Source of the DNA: Rhodospirillales bacterium
Lineage (GTDB): Bacteria; Pseudomonadota; Alphaproteobacteria; Rhodospirillales; JASLQF01
Length of the DNA: 60,456 bases
Assembly: GCA_030744625.1 (NCBI GenBank)
Contig: JASLQF010000014.1
Coordinates: 1-60,456, forward strand
Reading direction: 5' to 3'
Every line of letters begins with the position of its first letter. The stretch's first letter is position 1. The translations under genes were made by a program, and so were the position numbers. Below, piece after piece: positions 34,986 through 42,643 of this stretch. Under the pieces are notes generated by a model. It worked only from the letters and a program-made list of their open reading frames with translations. It searched no databases and was not told where the DNA came from.

Positions 34986-35903
34986 CTATTCGAGTGAGAC
35001 GGCCGACTGCACCGGCAGGTCCTTGTCGGCGGTCCACTCGGCCAGGGAGCCGTCGTACATCTTGGCCTCCTTGTTGCCCAGCACCTCGGAGGCGACGAAC
35101 CAGCCGACGCTGGCCATGTATCCGGTGTTGCAGAAGGTGATGTGGTCGCCTTCGGTGGGCAGCCCGGCGAGCTCGAACAGCTTGGCGAGGGCGGATTTGG
35201 CCCGGAACTCGCCGCCGCCGTTCTCGGTCAACCAGTCCAATGGCAGGTTCTTGGCGCCCGGAATGGTGCCGGGGCGCGCCGCCGCGCCGCTTTGGGTTAT
35301 GCCCAGGAACTGGCCGTTGGGGCGGCTGTCCATCAGGGGGGTGCCAGCTCCCAGGGCCTTCTTCACGTCGCCCTTGGTGGCGATCATGTCGGCGCGCAAG
35401 GCGACTTTGAAGGTCCTGGCCGGGGGCTTGGCCTTCATGCGGCCCTTCTTCAGGGGATTGCCGGCGACGTCGGTGTAGGCGGCCATGCCGCCGTTGACGA
35501 TGGAGACGGCGTCGTGCCCCAACACCTTAAAGGTCCAGTAGATGCGCGTCGCCGCGCCCATGTCGCCGGCCGAATACCCCCAGGGCACGAGGACGACGTG
35601 GGTCGAATTGTCGATGCCGAAACCGCCGATGAGCTTGGCCAGATCATCGGGTTTGCCCAGCATTCCGGGAACTCCGTTGGCGTCCCTGACCCGCCAGCCG
35701 TCCCCGCCGAGGCTGGTGTTGAGGGCACCCGGAACATGGCCGCGCATGTAGTCGATCTTGCCGCGCACGTCGAGGAACACGACGCCCGGCTTGCCGATGT
35801 TGTCCTTGACCCAGGCGGCGTCGACCAGGGGCTGGGCAGCCTGGGCCATGCCAGCCAAGCCAACCATCATGCCGGCGACGAGAAGAACGATCAGCTTTCT
35901 CAT
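34986..35903 (-). CDS. Periplasmic two-domain sulfurtransferase (rhodanese/3-mercaptopyruvate type)
   Basis: 305 residues. Signal peptide 'MRKLIVLLVAGMMVGLAGMAQA'. Two rhodanese domains: the N-terminal 'VVFLDVRGKIDYMRGHVPGALN' and the C-terminal one with the catalytic loop 'TFCNTGYMASVGW' (Cys258), followed by 'KMYDGSLAEWTADKDLPV'. It would move sulfane sulfur from thiosulfate or polysulfide to an acceptor in the periplasm. AGGAGG lies 8 bases before the ATG. The cytochrome c gene follows after 11 bases. Confidence 0.9.
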   Translation of the reverse strand: MRKLIVLLVAGMMVGLAGMAQAAQPLVDAAWVKDNIGKPGVVFLDVRGKIDYMRGHVPGALNTSLGGDGWRVRDANGVPGMLGKPDDLAKLIGGFGIDNSTHVVLVPWGYSAGDMGAATRIYWTFKVLGHDAVSIVNGGMAAYTDVAGNPLKKGRMKAKPPARTFKVALRADMIATKGDVKKALGAGTPLMDSRPNGQFLGITQSGAAARPGTIPGAKNLPLDWLTENGGGEFRAKSALAKLFELAGLPTEGDHITFCNTGYMASVGWFVASEVLGNKEAKMYDGSLAEWTADKDLPVQSAVSLE

Positions 35904-35939
35904 GTTCGGGGCCTCCTAGCCCTTCCGTTTGGTTTCAGC

Positions 35940-36125
35940 TTACGTGGTTACGATCAGGTCCGCCCGTAAAATTTCCGCGAGCACCCGGTCCCAGTCGGCC
36001 TCGACCATGTCCCCGGCGGCCAGGTCGATGCGGCCGAGGTCGTTGCCGGCGGCGAGTTCGGCGAGCCCCGCCTCGACGGTCTCGCGGTCGGGAAACAGGC
36101 CGCTGTGCAGGGCCAGGGTTTTCAT
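35940..36125 (-). CDS. Small protein in sulfur cluster, possibly DsrH/TusB-like
   Basis: 61 residues: 'MKTLALHSGLFPDRETVEAG' then a C-terminal 'DWDRVLAEILRADLIVTT'. Its size, position after two DsrE-like genes and ending in a beta-strand resemble truncated DsrH/TusB proteins. It has no cysteine, so it could not carry sulfur itself. The spacing of 7 bases to the upstream gene shows operon membership. The family call is weak. Confidence 0.5.
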   Translation of the reverse strand: MKTLALHSGLFPDRETVEAGLAELAAGNDLGRIDLAAGDMVEADWDRVLAEILRADLIVTT

Positions 36126-36132
36126 GGCTTCC

Positions 36133-36414
36133 TCACAGGTTGATCACGCACCCGGCCTCGGCGATGGCCGCCGCCAGGGCCGCCGCGTCGAGATGGGAAA
36201 GCTCGCCGGCCATGGCCTCGACCGTGGTCTCCGGCACGATGTCGGAAAGCTCCAGGAGTTCCGCCTGCTCGGCGTTCTCCGTCGTCTCGGCGACCGGGCC
36301 GGTCATGAAAATCAGGCGCACCTCGTGGTCCATGATGGTGAGGCCGGCGGCAACCCGCATGGCCTCGGTGTGGTCGCGCCGCGCCAGCACCAGTATCTTT
36401 TTTGTTTCCGCCAT
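36133..36414 (-). CDS. DsrE-like small protein
   Basis: 93 residues with the DsrE/DsrF fold pattern: 'KKILVLARRDHTEAMRVAAG', 'DHEVRLIFMTGPV', helical middle 'ENAEQAELLELSDIVPETTV', and end 'AIAEAGCVINL'. The single Cys is near the C-terminus rather than at the classical DsrE active-site position. A role in cytoplasmic sulfur relay with TusA is inferred from the cluster. Confidence 0.7.
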   Translation of the reverse strand: MAETKKILVLARRDHTEAMRVAAGLTIMDHEVRLIFMTGPVAETTENAEQAELLELSDIVPETTVEAMAGELSHLDAAALAAAIAEAGCVINL

Positions 36415-36422
36415 GTCAGATC

Positions 36423-36716
36423 CTAAATGCTGATCACTTTTTCGGCCTCGCCCATCAGGGCGCCGTTGACGGTCTGGCTGCCGAGTTCGACCGGGCACGT
36501 CGCCCCGCCCATGTGCTCCTCCCACGATTTTTCGCAGGCGACGGCGCGCCCCGCCGCCTCGATGGCCGTCACCACCGCCGCGTCGGCGAGCACCTTGACG
36601 CCGTCGTTGGTGAAGAAGCAGCTGCAGGCGACGCGAGCGCGCCGGCAGGCGCCGGCCAGGGCCACGGCGATGACGCCCGACGCCGGCGTCGAGACGTGGA
36701 TGAGAATGCCGCTCAC
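36423..36716 (-). CDS. DsrE-family protein with multiple cysteines
   Basis: 97 residues from a GTG that overlaps the upstream stop (GTGA). Pattern: 'ILIHVSTPASGVIAVALAGA', 'ARVACSCFFTNDGVKVLAD', 'AVACEKSWEEHMGGATCPVE', and end 'GSQTVNGALMGEAEKVIS'. Five cysteines, including one in 'GATCPVELGSQT', the position expected for sulfur binding in DsrE proteins. It probably acts in the cytoplasm, receiving sulfur from TusA or the YeeE transporter. It pairs with the next small DsrE-like gene 8 bases downstream. Confidence 0.72.
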   Translation of the reverse strand: MSGILIHVSTPASGVIAVALAGACRRARVACSCFFTNDGVKVLADAAVVTAIEAAGRAVACEKSWEEHMGGATCPVELGSQTVNGALMGEAEKVISI

Positions 36717-37696
36717 GAGGCGCGCCGCCGACCCAGATAAAAGGCGCCGGCGGTAACCGCGGCGCCGATCAGCGCCGCCGCCGCCAGCCACGGCCAGGCA
36801 TGCGCCGCCCGCGCCGCTCGCGTGGCGGCGGCCGGCGCCGCCTGTTTTCCAGGGGAACGGTCCGGGTAGGTGACGCTGTCGGCGGGCAGGGCCGTGTGCG
36901 TCGCCCACTCGGCCCAGCCCCCGATGTAGACCCGGGTCGCCACCCCGGCGCCCGCCGTGAGCAGGGTAAAATAGGCGATGCCCTCGACCGCATCGTGGCC
37001 GTAGGAGATGGGGCCGGGTAGCCGGGGAACGTGGGCGTTTCCCGCCGCCAGGCCGGCGCGCAAGGCAACCGCCGGCAGGTGCTGGGCGCCGGGAACGTGG
37101 CCGCCGCGCGGGCCGCGCACCGTGGCGCCCCAATATTCCTTCTCGCTGCGCCCGTCGAGGAGGCCGGGCGCGCCGTCCCCGATGAGCCCGGCGAGCTCGC
37201 CACGCAATACGATGAGATGGTCGCGGAGCGGCGCCTGGAACACCTTCTCGCGGGTCATGGCGCGCTCCTGGCCGGGGCCCAGGGCGGTGGCCGGGAGCCC
37301 GGCGCCCTGGCTCAGGGAGCGGCTCAGGATGCTGAGCCGCTTGTGGCCGGCGAGATAGAGGACACCGGCCACGAAGTCGCGTGCTCCCGGCGCGTCGCCG
37401 GCGACCAGCACGTGCTCGCCGCCGTCGAGGCCGGCGGCCCCCAGCAGCCAGAGGATCTCGCGGAAGTCGGCGAGGCGGCGGTGCGGCCCGAGAAAGGCGG
37501 CCGCCGGCAGGCAGCGCGCGCCGGCGATGCTCTTGGTGGCGCAGGCCTCGAGCGCCCGCGTGTCCACGGTCACGGCGCCGGCGGCAAGTACGGGGGCGGC
37601 GTCGCGCACGTAGGTCATGGACTGGGCGGCGGGAGCCGGCCCTGCCGCCATCACGCTCGCGAAAATCAGGAAAACGGGGAGCGGCGGCGGTCTCAT
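36713..37696 (-). CDS. Membrane-anchored periplasmic rhodanese-like protein lacking the catalytic Cys
   Basis: 327 residues: signal peptide 'MRPPPLPVFLIFASVMAAGP', two rhodanese-like domains, and a C-terminal membrane helix 'AWPWLAAAALIGAAVTAGAF' with an 'RRRAS' tail. The second domain has the structural motif 'LLDGRSEKEYWG...GGHVPGAQHLP'. Where the active-site CxxG loop is expected it reads 'ISYGHDAVEGIAYF', with no Cys. The first domain also lacks a CxxG loop. It is probably a sulfur-binding scaffold or partner rather than an enzyme. It overlaps the next gene by four bases. Confidence 0.75.
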   Translation of the reverse strand: MRPPPLPVFLIFASVMAAGPAPAAQSMTYVRDAAPVLAAGAVTVDTRALEACATKSIAGARCLPAAAFLGPHRRLADFREILWLLGAAGLDGGEHVLVAGDAPGARDFVAGVLYLAGHKRLSILSRSLSQGAGLPATALGPGQERAMTREKVFQAPLRDHLIVLRGELAGLIGDGAPGLLDGRSEKEYWGATVRGPRGGHVPGAQHLPAVALRAGLAAGNAHVPRLPGPISYGHDAVEGIAYFTLLTAGAGVATRVYIGGWAEWATHTALPADSVTYPDRSPGKQAAPAAATRAARAAHAWPWLAAAALIGAAVTAGAFYLGRRRAS

Positions 37697-37701
37697 GGCT
37701 G

Positions 37702-37968
37702 CTAGCAACCCTGGAAGCGGACCTTCTTCTTTTTTGTCCCGGGGGTTTCGGGGGCCGGCGGGTTTTCCATGTAGTAGCTGACCAGGTCGAGGACCGAGAC
37801 GGTGCCGAAATCACCGAGGTCGACGGCACCCAATTCGTCGGCCTCGACGGGCGTCTTCGACAGAGCCAGCTCGGCCGTCGAAAGCGCCGCCAGGGGGAAG
37901 GCCGCCGCCGAGACCACGATGCTGCCGAGCACGGCGGCGACGCAGAATATCAAGGAGGATCTGTTCAT
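37702..37968 (-). CDS. Small exported protein with C-terminal Cys
   Basis: 88 residues, N-terminal hydrophobic signal/anchor ('MNRSSLIFCVAAVLGSIVVS'), an acidic middle ('VDLGDFGTVSVLDLVSYYME'), then a Pro/Lys-rich end finishing '...KKKKVRFQGC'. The very last residue is Cys, a possible sulfur carrier swinging arm as in DsrC-like tails. That comparison is mine, not a recognised family. An ATG at 37968 is favoured, though the SD is weak. Confidence 0.55.
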   Translation of the reverse strand: MNRSSLIFCVAAVLGSIVVSAAAFPLAALSTAELALSKTPVEADELGAVDLGDFGTVSVLDLVSYYMENPPAPETPGTKKKKVRFQGC

Positions 37969-37991
37969 GACCATATGTCTGACCCAGAACA

Positions 37992-38084
37992 CTAGGACGA
38001 GTCCTTGGTGAAACTCACGTACAGTATATAGAAAGCCACCACGAATGCGATGAGCTGCGCGATCGTTGCGAAATCGAGGCTCAC
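37992..38084 (-). CDS. 30-residue single-helix membrane peptide
   Basis: A GTG start reads a 30-aa peptide consisting almost entirely of one membrane helix ('IAQLIAFVVAFYILYVSF') ending 'TKDSS'. AGGGGG precedes at usable spacing. It starts 4 bases after the stop of the 68-aa gene and ends 24 bases before the next start, so it fits tightly into the operon. Comparable tiny subunits occur in oxidases and transporters. Its reality rests on context and hydrophobic pattern only. Confidence 0.5.
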   Translation of the reverse strand: MSLDFATIAQLIAFVVAFYILYVSFTKDSS

Positions 38085-38087
38085 GGC

Positions 38088-38294
38088 TCAGTCCCCCCTG
38101 AAGTGGCGCACCAGCTCGTTGAGGTCGAGCGGCTTGCCGGTCTCCGGGTGGATCACCGGCGGCGCGTAATAGGAAACGCCGTCGCGGGTGAGGCGCATGC
38201 TCTCCAGCGGCGCCACGTAGACGTAGACCAACACCGCCACCGAAAGCACCGTGACCAGCCCCGAGAACACCGCCATTTGCACGCGACCGTTCAT
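38088..38294 (-). CDS. Small membrane-anchored protein of the sulfur cluster
   Basis: 68 residues, one N-terminal helix ('MAVFSGLVTVLSVAVLVYVYV'), then a short periplasmic domain 'YYAPPVIHPETGKPLDLNEL' with no cysteine. Not a recognised family. AGGTGACATG places a usable SD just before the ATG. It sits between tusA and the 30-aa peptide gene. Confidence 0.6.
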   Translation of the reverse strand: MNGRVQMAVFSGLVTVLSVAVLVYVYVAPLESMRLTRDGVSYYAPPVIHPETGKPLDLNELVRHFRGD

Positions 38295-38318
38295 GTCACC
38301 TTCCCTTTTCCGTCCACC

Positions 38319-38627
38319 TCAATCCTTGCGGACGTAAACTTCCCAGCAGTTCTTGGCCTTGCGCGTCTCCAGGTGGGTGGCGCCGATGTCGGGGCACAGC
38401 GGCGGTATGGCCTCCATGGACGGCGGGTTGTCGATGACGACCTCGACGACCTCGCCGCTGGCCACGCCCTCGACGGCCTTCTTGGTCATGATCTGGGGCC
38501 GCGGGCACGAATCGCCCAGGCAGTCGACGCTCTTGGCCACCGTAATGGTGGCGCCGCCTTCCAGCGTGACCTGGCGGGCTTCGCCACCTGTGCTTTCTTC
38601 CGTCTTCTTGGACCCGAACAGACCCAT
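38319..38627 (-). CDS. tusA: TusA-family sulfur carrier
   Basis: 102 residues. The TusA/SirA signature 'VDCLGDSCPRPQIMTKKAV' is complete: Cys41 in the CPxP motif is the persulfide-carrying residue, with an extra Cys36. A 25-residue polar N-terminal extension ('MGLFGSKKTEEST...') is unusual. It sits directly after the two half-YeeE genes, matching the known YeeE-YeeD (TusA) partnership in thiosulfate uptake. Sulfur would pass from the transporter to TusA and then to the DsrE-like proteins. Confidence 0.88.
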   Translation of the reverse strand: MGLFGSKKTEESTGGEARQVTLEGGATITVAKSVDCLGDSCPRPQIMTKKAVEGVASGEVVEVVIDNPPSMEAIPPLCPDIGATHLETRKAKNCWEVYVRKD

Positions 38628-38645
38628 CAGCCTTTCTCCTCAGAA

Positions 38646-39308
38646 CTATTGCGCCGCCACCTGGGCGGGCTCGGCGGCGACACCCGTGGCACCTGTGGCT
38701 CCGGTCGCCGCATTTTCCTGTTGCGCCGCTTCCTGGGCCTGTTCCTTGCGGCGGATGGCCCGGAAGATGGCGTAGAGAACAGCGGCCTGGATGATGCCGA
38801 AGAACACCGCCGGGATACCGAACTTCTCCTGCAGGGTCTGGGCGTTCGCAAATCCCAACTGCAGGGCCTCGAGGTTGAGCTCGCCGGTCATGGAGGCGGC
38901 GGCCGGCGGCCAGAAGTTGGCCGACCACACCAGCGAGAACAGGAACATGCCGACAAAGGTGAACAGCAGCGCCCACATGGCGCCGACGTTCCCCTCGCCC
39001 GACTTGACCCACGTCGAGACCGTGCATGCCCCGGCCAGCACCATGCCGATGCCGAACATGAACAGCCCAATGACCTGGTTGAGGCCGACGTCGAACCGCA
39101 TGGGGTTGCCGGCGCCCAGCGAGATGAACAACGTGAACCCGATGGTCAGGATCATCATGGCGACGAGCAGCGCCTTGGTGTTGCGGAAACTGTTGAAAAG
39201 AATGGCATCGCGCAATGCCGCGGTGTTGCAGAAGCGCGAGCGCTGCACCAACAGCCCGACCACGGAACCGAAGATGAAGGCGACGATGCACTCGGCGACG
39301 ACCGACAC
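38646..39308 (-). CDS. YeeE/YedE family protein, second half
   Basis: 220 residues from GTG 39308 (GGAAGGATAAGG upstream). It has four to five helices with 'LLVQRSRFCNTAALRDAILF' and 'GMVLAGACTVSTWVKSGEGN', the two Cys motifs of a YeeE half. It ends with an Ala/Gln/Thr-rich cytosolic tail. With the 163-aa protein just upstream it makes up one full transporter length, so the pair looks like a split YeeE. The gap between the two genes is only 5 bases. Confidence 0.8.
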   Translation of the reverse strand: MSVVAECIVAFIFGSVVGLLVQRSRFCNTAALRDAILFNSFRNTKALLVAMMILTIGFTLFISLGAGNPMRFDVGLNQVIGLFMFGIGMVLAGACTVSTWVKSGEGNVGAMWALLFTFVGMFLFSLVWSANFWPPAAASMTGELNLEALQLGFANAQTLQEKFGIPAVFFGIIQAAVLYAIFRAIRRKEQAQEAAQQENAATGATGATGVAAEPAQVAAQ

Positions 39309-39313
39309 AGGCC

Positions 39314-39805
39314 TTATCCTTCCAAGATCTTCTTGTAGATCATCGAGCCCACCCAGGCGCCGGCGATGATGCCGCTGATGGCAAGATAACCGCCCAGGTT
39401 CATCTCCGGCGTCAGCCCGAAGAAGGTGGAGACGTTGCACACGAACGCCAGCCGGATGCCGACCCCCATCAACAGTCCGCCGATGGTGATCATCACCCAT
39501 TCCGACAGGCGGCGCGGAACGCGCCAATAGAACTCCTTGCTGGCCACGGCGCCGACGATGGCGCCGAACAGCATGCCGAGGCTGATGTAGATCTTCCAGT
39601 AGCCGGCGTCGGGGACGAACACGAAACGCCAGAACGGGATGCGCTCGACGGCGTCGCCCATGAAGAATTGCGCCGCCAGCCCGGTCATCATGGTCTCGCC
39701 GCCGCCCACCGTCCAGGCGCCGACCAGCAGGAACAGGAATATGTCGAGAACGGCGATCGCCGAAAGGGCGATTACCGGGTCCAGTGTCTTCTTGAAGAAA
39801 TCCAC
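39314..39805 (-). CDS. YeeE/YedE family protein, first half
   Basis: 163 residues with about four helices, ending in 'GGLLMGVGIRLAFVCNVSTF', the conserved Cys motif, and 'MNLGGYLAISGIIAGAWVGS'. It is the first gene of the minus-strand sulfur cluster. A promoter is expected in the 283-base gap shared with the divergent MetE-like gene. An AGGAGAG-type SD precedes the ATG. Confidence 0.8.
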   Translation of the reverse strand: MDFFKKTLDPVIALSAIAVLDIFLFLLVGAWTVGGGETMMTGLAAQFFMGDAVERIPFWRFVFVPDAGYWKIYISLGMLFGAIVGAVASKEFYWRVPRRLSEWVMITIGGLLMGVGIRLAFVCNVSTFFGLTPEMNLGGYLAISGIIAGAWVGSMIYKKILEG

Positions 39806-40005
39806 GGGCGGCGCTCTCCTTCAGGTCCTGGCGGTCCGTCACGGCGGCGGCAATATAACACGGCGCCGTCCGCCTCCCAATATCAGGGTTTTCTCCTATA
39901 CCAACCGGGTAAGGCGGGGACAAGCACGGCGGCGGAGAATCAATTTCAACAGGACGTGATCTCCTTTGCGGTCGGGCAATTCGAACGCCGCAGTATGCGG
40001 GTTGT

Positions 40006-40025
40006 TTCAAATCGGAATATTTGAA
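40006..40025. promoter_or_regulatory. Perfect dyad TTCAAAT-N6-ATTTGAA
   Basis: A 20-base inverted repeat in the divergent region (39806-40088), 64 bases before the MetE-like start. It is a good candidate operator for a dimeric repressor or activator. No SAM riboswitch was recognised in this gap. Confidence 0.45.
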
Positions 40026-40088
40026 TACTATCGAGGCGCACCCCCGACGGTATCGGACAGGCTGAAGGCCCGCTTTGCGGAGGGACGA

Positions 40089-41264
40089 ATGAAACGCAGC
40101 ACGGATCGCATCCTCACCACCCATATCGGCAGCCTGCCGCGGCCGCCCGACCTAGCCGCCATGATCGACGCCAAGCTCGACGGCGAGCCGGTCGACGCCG
40201 ATGCCTTCGCCCGCCGCGTACAAAGCGCCGTCGCCGCCACCGTCAAGGAGCAGGCGGCGCACGGCATCGACATCGTGGCCGACGGCGAAATGGGCAAGAT
40301 CGGCTTCATCCCCTACATCAACGAGCGGCTCACCGGATTCGAGCCCGGTAAGGGGTCCGGAGGCGGCAGCTATTGGGGCCAATCGCGGGAAGCGAAGGCT
40401 TTTCCGGGCTTTTACGAGTGGAATGCCAAGCAAAAGGGCAGCGCCGGCAATGTCGGCTCGACGCGCCTAGTGTGCACCGCGCCCATCGCCTACCAGGGCC
40501 ACGCGGCCGTCAACACCGACATCGACAACCTGAAGGCCGCCCTAGACGGCGTGCCCCACGAGGACGTCTTCATGCCGGCCATCTCGCCGGCCAACGTCGA
40601 GGACTGGCACAGCAACGAACACTACGAGACCGACGAGGCCTTCCTGTTCGCCATCGCCGACGCCTTGGCCGAGGAATACCGGGCGATCGTCGACGCCGGG
40701 TTTCTTCTGCAGATCGACGACCCGGTGCTCGCCACCTACTACGTCCTGCACCCGGAGTGCTCGATCGAGCAGTGCCGCCAATGGGCGGAGGTCCGCGTCG
40801 AGGCGCTGAACCACGCCCTTGGCGGCATCCCCGAGGAAAAGATCCGCTACCACACGTGCTACAGCATCAACATGGGACCGCGCGTCCACGACATGGAACT
40901 GAAGGACATCATCGACATCATGGTCAAGGTGCGGGCCGGCGCCTATTCCTTCGAGGCGGCCAATCCGCGCCACGACCACGAATGGCACCTGTGGGAAGAC
41001 ATCGACCTGCCCGACGGCAAGTCGCTGATCCCCGGCGTCATTACTCACAGCTCGGTCCTGGTCGAACACCCGGAGCTGGTCGCCCAGCGTCTGGTGCGCT
41101 TCGCCGGTGTGGTCGGGCGCGAAAACGTCATCGCCGGCGCCGACTGCGGCTTCGCCAGCCTGGGGGGCTCGGCCGAGGTGCACCCGGAAGCGGTGTGGGC
41201 CAAGTTCAGCGCCCTGGCCGAAGGCGCCCGGCTGGCCAGCCAGCGACTGTGGGCCGGGGGCTAA
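40089..41264 (+). CDS. Cobalamin-independent methionine synthase-like (MetE C-terminal domain) protein
   Basis: 391 residues, only the catalytic-domain length of MetE. Marks: 'LTTHIGSLPRP', zinc-ligand region 'RYHTCYSINMG' (His and Cys two apart), and the late Cys in 'IAGADCGFAS'. These match the MetE zinc site, so methyl transfer to a thiol is likely; the methyl donor may not be methyl-folate, as the N-terminal domain is missing. ATG 40089 has GGAGGG upstream. The last 4 bases overlap the convergent DUF1116 gene. Confidence 0.85.
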   Translation: MKRSTDRILTTHIGSLPRPPDLAAMIDAKLDGEPVDADAFARRVQSAVAATVKEQAAHGIDIVADGEMGKIGFIPYINERLTGFEPGKGSGGGSYWGQSREAKAFPGFYEWNAKQKGSAGNVGSTRLVCTAPIAYQGHAAVNTDIDNLKAALDGVPHEDVFMPAISPANVEDWHSNEHYETDEAFLFAIADALAEEYRAIVDAGFLLQIDDPVLATYYVLHPECSIEQCRQWAEVRVEALNHALGGIPEEKIRYHTCYSINMGPRVHDMELKDIIDIMVKVRAGAYSFEAANPRHDHEWHLWEDIDLPDGKSLIPGVITHSSVLVEHPELVAQRLVRFAGVVGRENVIAGADCGFASLGGSAEVHPEAVWAKFSALAEGARLASQRLWAGG

Positions 41265-42550
41265 GCCGCCCCGTACTTCGCCTCCCACGCCTTCGCCGCC
41301 TTCTCGAAGCATTCCATGGGCGCCCACACGCTGCCGGCGCCGATCTGGCCGCCGCCGGAACCGGCGATGCCGATGTCGAGGGCCGGCAGGATGCCCGTCT
41401 CCACCACCTTGAAGACGTCGATGCCGGTGGGCGTGCCCCGGTATCGCAAAGCCGGGATGTGAAAATCCGTGTGCTCGCCCGTGGTGATGGCGTAAAGCTC
41501 GCGGTTGCGCGCCATCATCTCCTCGGGCGTGCCGCCCTGGTAGGCCTGTAGCGGGAAGGCGGCGGCCTGGGCGAAGCCGCCCGCGCCGATGGTCTCGACG
41601 ATGGGGCTTTCGCCGCCCATCCAGGCGATCTCGTCCTCCGTGTGCCCGTCGAACAGCTTGGCCGAGACCTTGGCGTGAGGGCCGCGGAACCACTCGGCGC
41701 CGAGGCCGCTGACGCGGATGGCGAATTCCTTGCAGCTGAACAGCATGGCGGTGACCACGCTGGAACCCGGCACGTCCCACGCGGCGCGGGCGGTGGCCGC
41801 CGCCGCCGCCATCGACAGGCGCAGGAAGAAGTAATGGTCCTCGGTGAGCAGCTCGACCACCTTCCTGGCGTCGTCGCGCCACCTGGAAGGCAGGTCCATG
41901 ATGTGGGGAAAGAGGGCCTGGGCGAACAGCAGCGAGGCGGCGGTGTTGCGGCTGTGCAACTCGTCGCCCATGTGCAGGGCGCGCTTCATGATGGGCTTGA
42001 GCGCGATGCCGCCCGAGGCGCGCACCGCCTCGGCGATCAGCGGCCCGACCACGTCGTTGATGTAGAGGAGGCGCTGGCGCACCTCGCCGTCATAGACGCC
42101 GTAGTTGAGGCGCTTCGGCGACTTTCCCTCGTACATGTTGCAATGGCCGGTGGTTCCGTGCGCCTTGTCGTCGACGACGAAGACGGGCATGGACGCGGTA
42201 TAGATGCCGGCCAGCGAGCCGACGCAGCCGTAGTCGGAGCACGCCCCCGCCACGATGTCGCCGGCGGCGAACCTGGCGGCGGCGTCGGCGGCATCGGCGG
42301 CCAGGCCCTCGAACAGGGCGCCGCCGATGAGCGCGTCGCGCTGGCCGCCATAATAGTCCTCCCAGGGCAGCGGCGCGCCCGAGGTGAGCACGATCTCCCG
42401 CGTCATGCCGGGCAGCGCCTCGATGGCCGGCTTGACGTCGACGAGCACCGGCTCGGCGGAACACAGGCGCTCGAACGCCTCGCGGTTGGCGGCTTGGCGG
42501 TTGACGGCCTGGCGGCCAATGGTCTCGCGTTCTGTGGCCTTGGCGCTCAT
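41261..42550 (-). CDS. DUF1116 family protein (YlbE/AllG-like)
   Basis: 429 residues from ATG 42550 (GGGGAG upstream). It matches the DUF1116 family by 'VLTSGAPLPWEDYYGGQRDA', 'ALKPIMKRALHMGDELHSRN', 'GPHAKVSAKLFDGHTEDEIA' and 'DIGIAGSGGGQIGAGSV'. E. coli members are linked with oxamate carbamoyltransfer in allantoin use, where they work with FdrA-type partners. No fdrA-like gene is in the window, so the reaction here is open. It is divergent from a glutamine amidotransferase gene. Confidence 0.8.
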   Translation of the reverse strand: MSAKATERETIGRQAVNRQAANREAFERLCSAEPVLVDVKPAIEALPGMTREIVLTSGAPLPWEDYYGGQRDALIGGALFEGLAADAADAAARFAAGDIVAGACSDYGCVGSLAGIYTASMPVFVVDDKAHGTTGHCNMYEGKSPKRLNYGVYDGEVRQRLLYINDVVGPLIAEAVRASGGIALKPIMKRALHMGDELHSRNTAASLLFAQALFPHIMDLPSRWRDDARKVVELLTEDHYFFLRLSMAAAAATARAAWDVPGSSVVTAMLFSCKEFAIRVSGLGAEWFRGPHAKVSAKLFDGHTEDEIAWMGGESPIVETIGAGGFAQAAAFPLQAYQGGTPEEMMARNRELYAITTGEHTDFHIPALRYRGTPTGIDVFKVVETGILPALDIGIAGSGGGQIGAGSVWAPMECFEKAAKAWEAKYGAA

Positions 42551-42643
42551 GATCGTCTCCCCGTTTCTCGTTCCCGTTTGGCGCCCACCATGCCTTATAT
42601 TGAATGGAACGGCGGCGGGAAAGGAGCGGTGGAAGGAAGAGCC

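Noticed and set aside
37945..37956. ATATCAAGGAGG string shared with 31153
   Set aside because: A 12-base match combining ATCAA and an SD-like run; no second FNR half-site is present here, so it is taken as chance.
39806..40088. SAM riboswitch before the MetE-like gene
   Set aside because: No SAM-I or SAM-II core sequence was recognised; only a DNA dyad is present.
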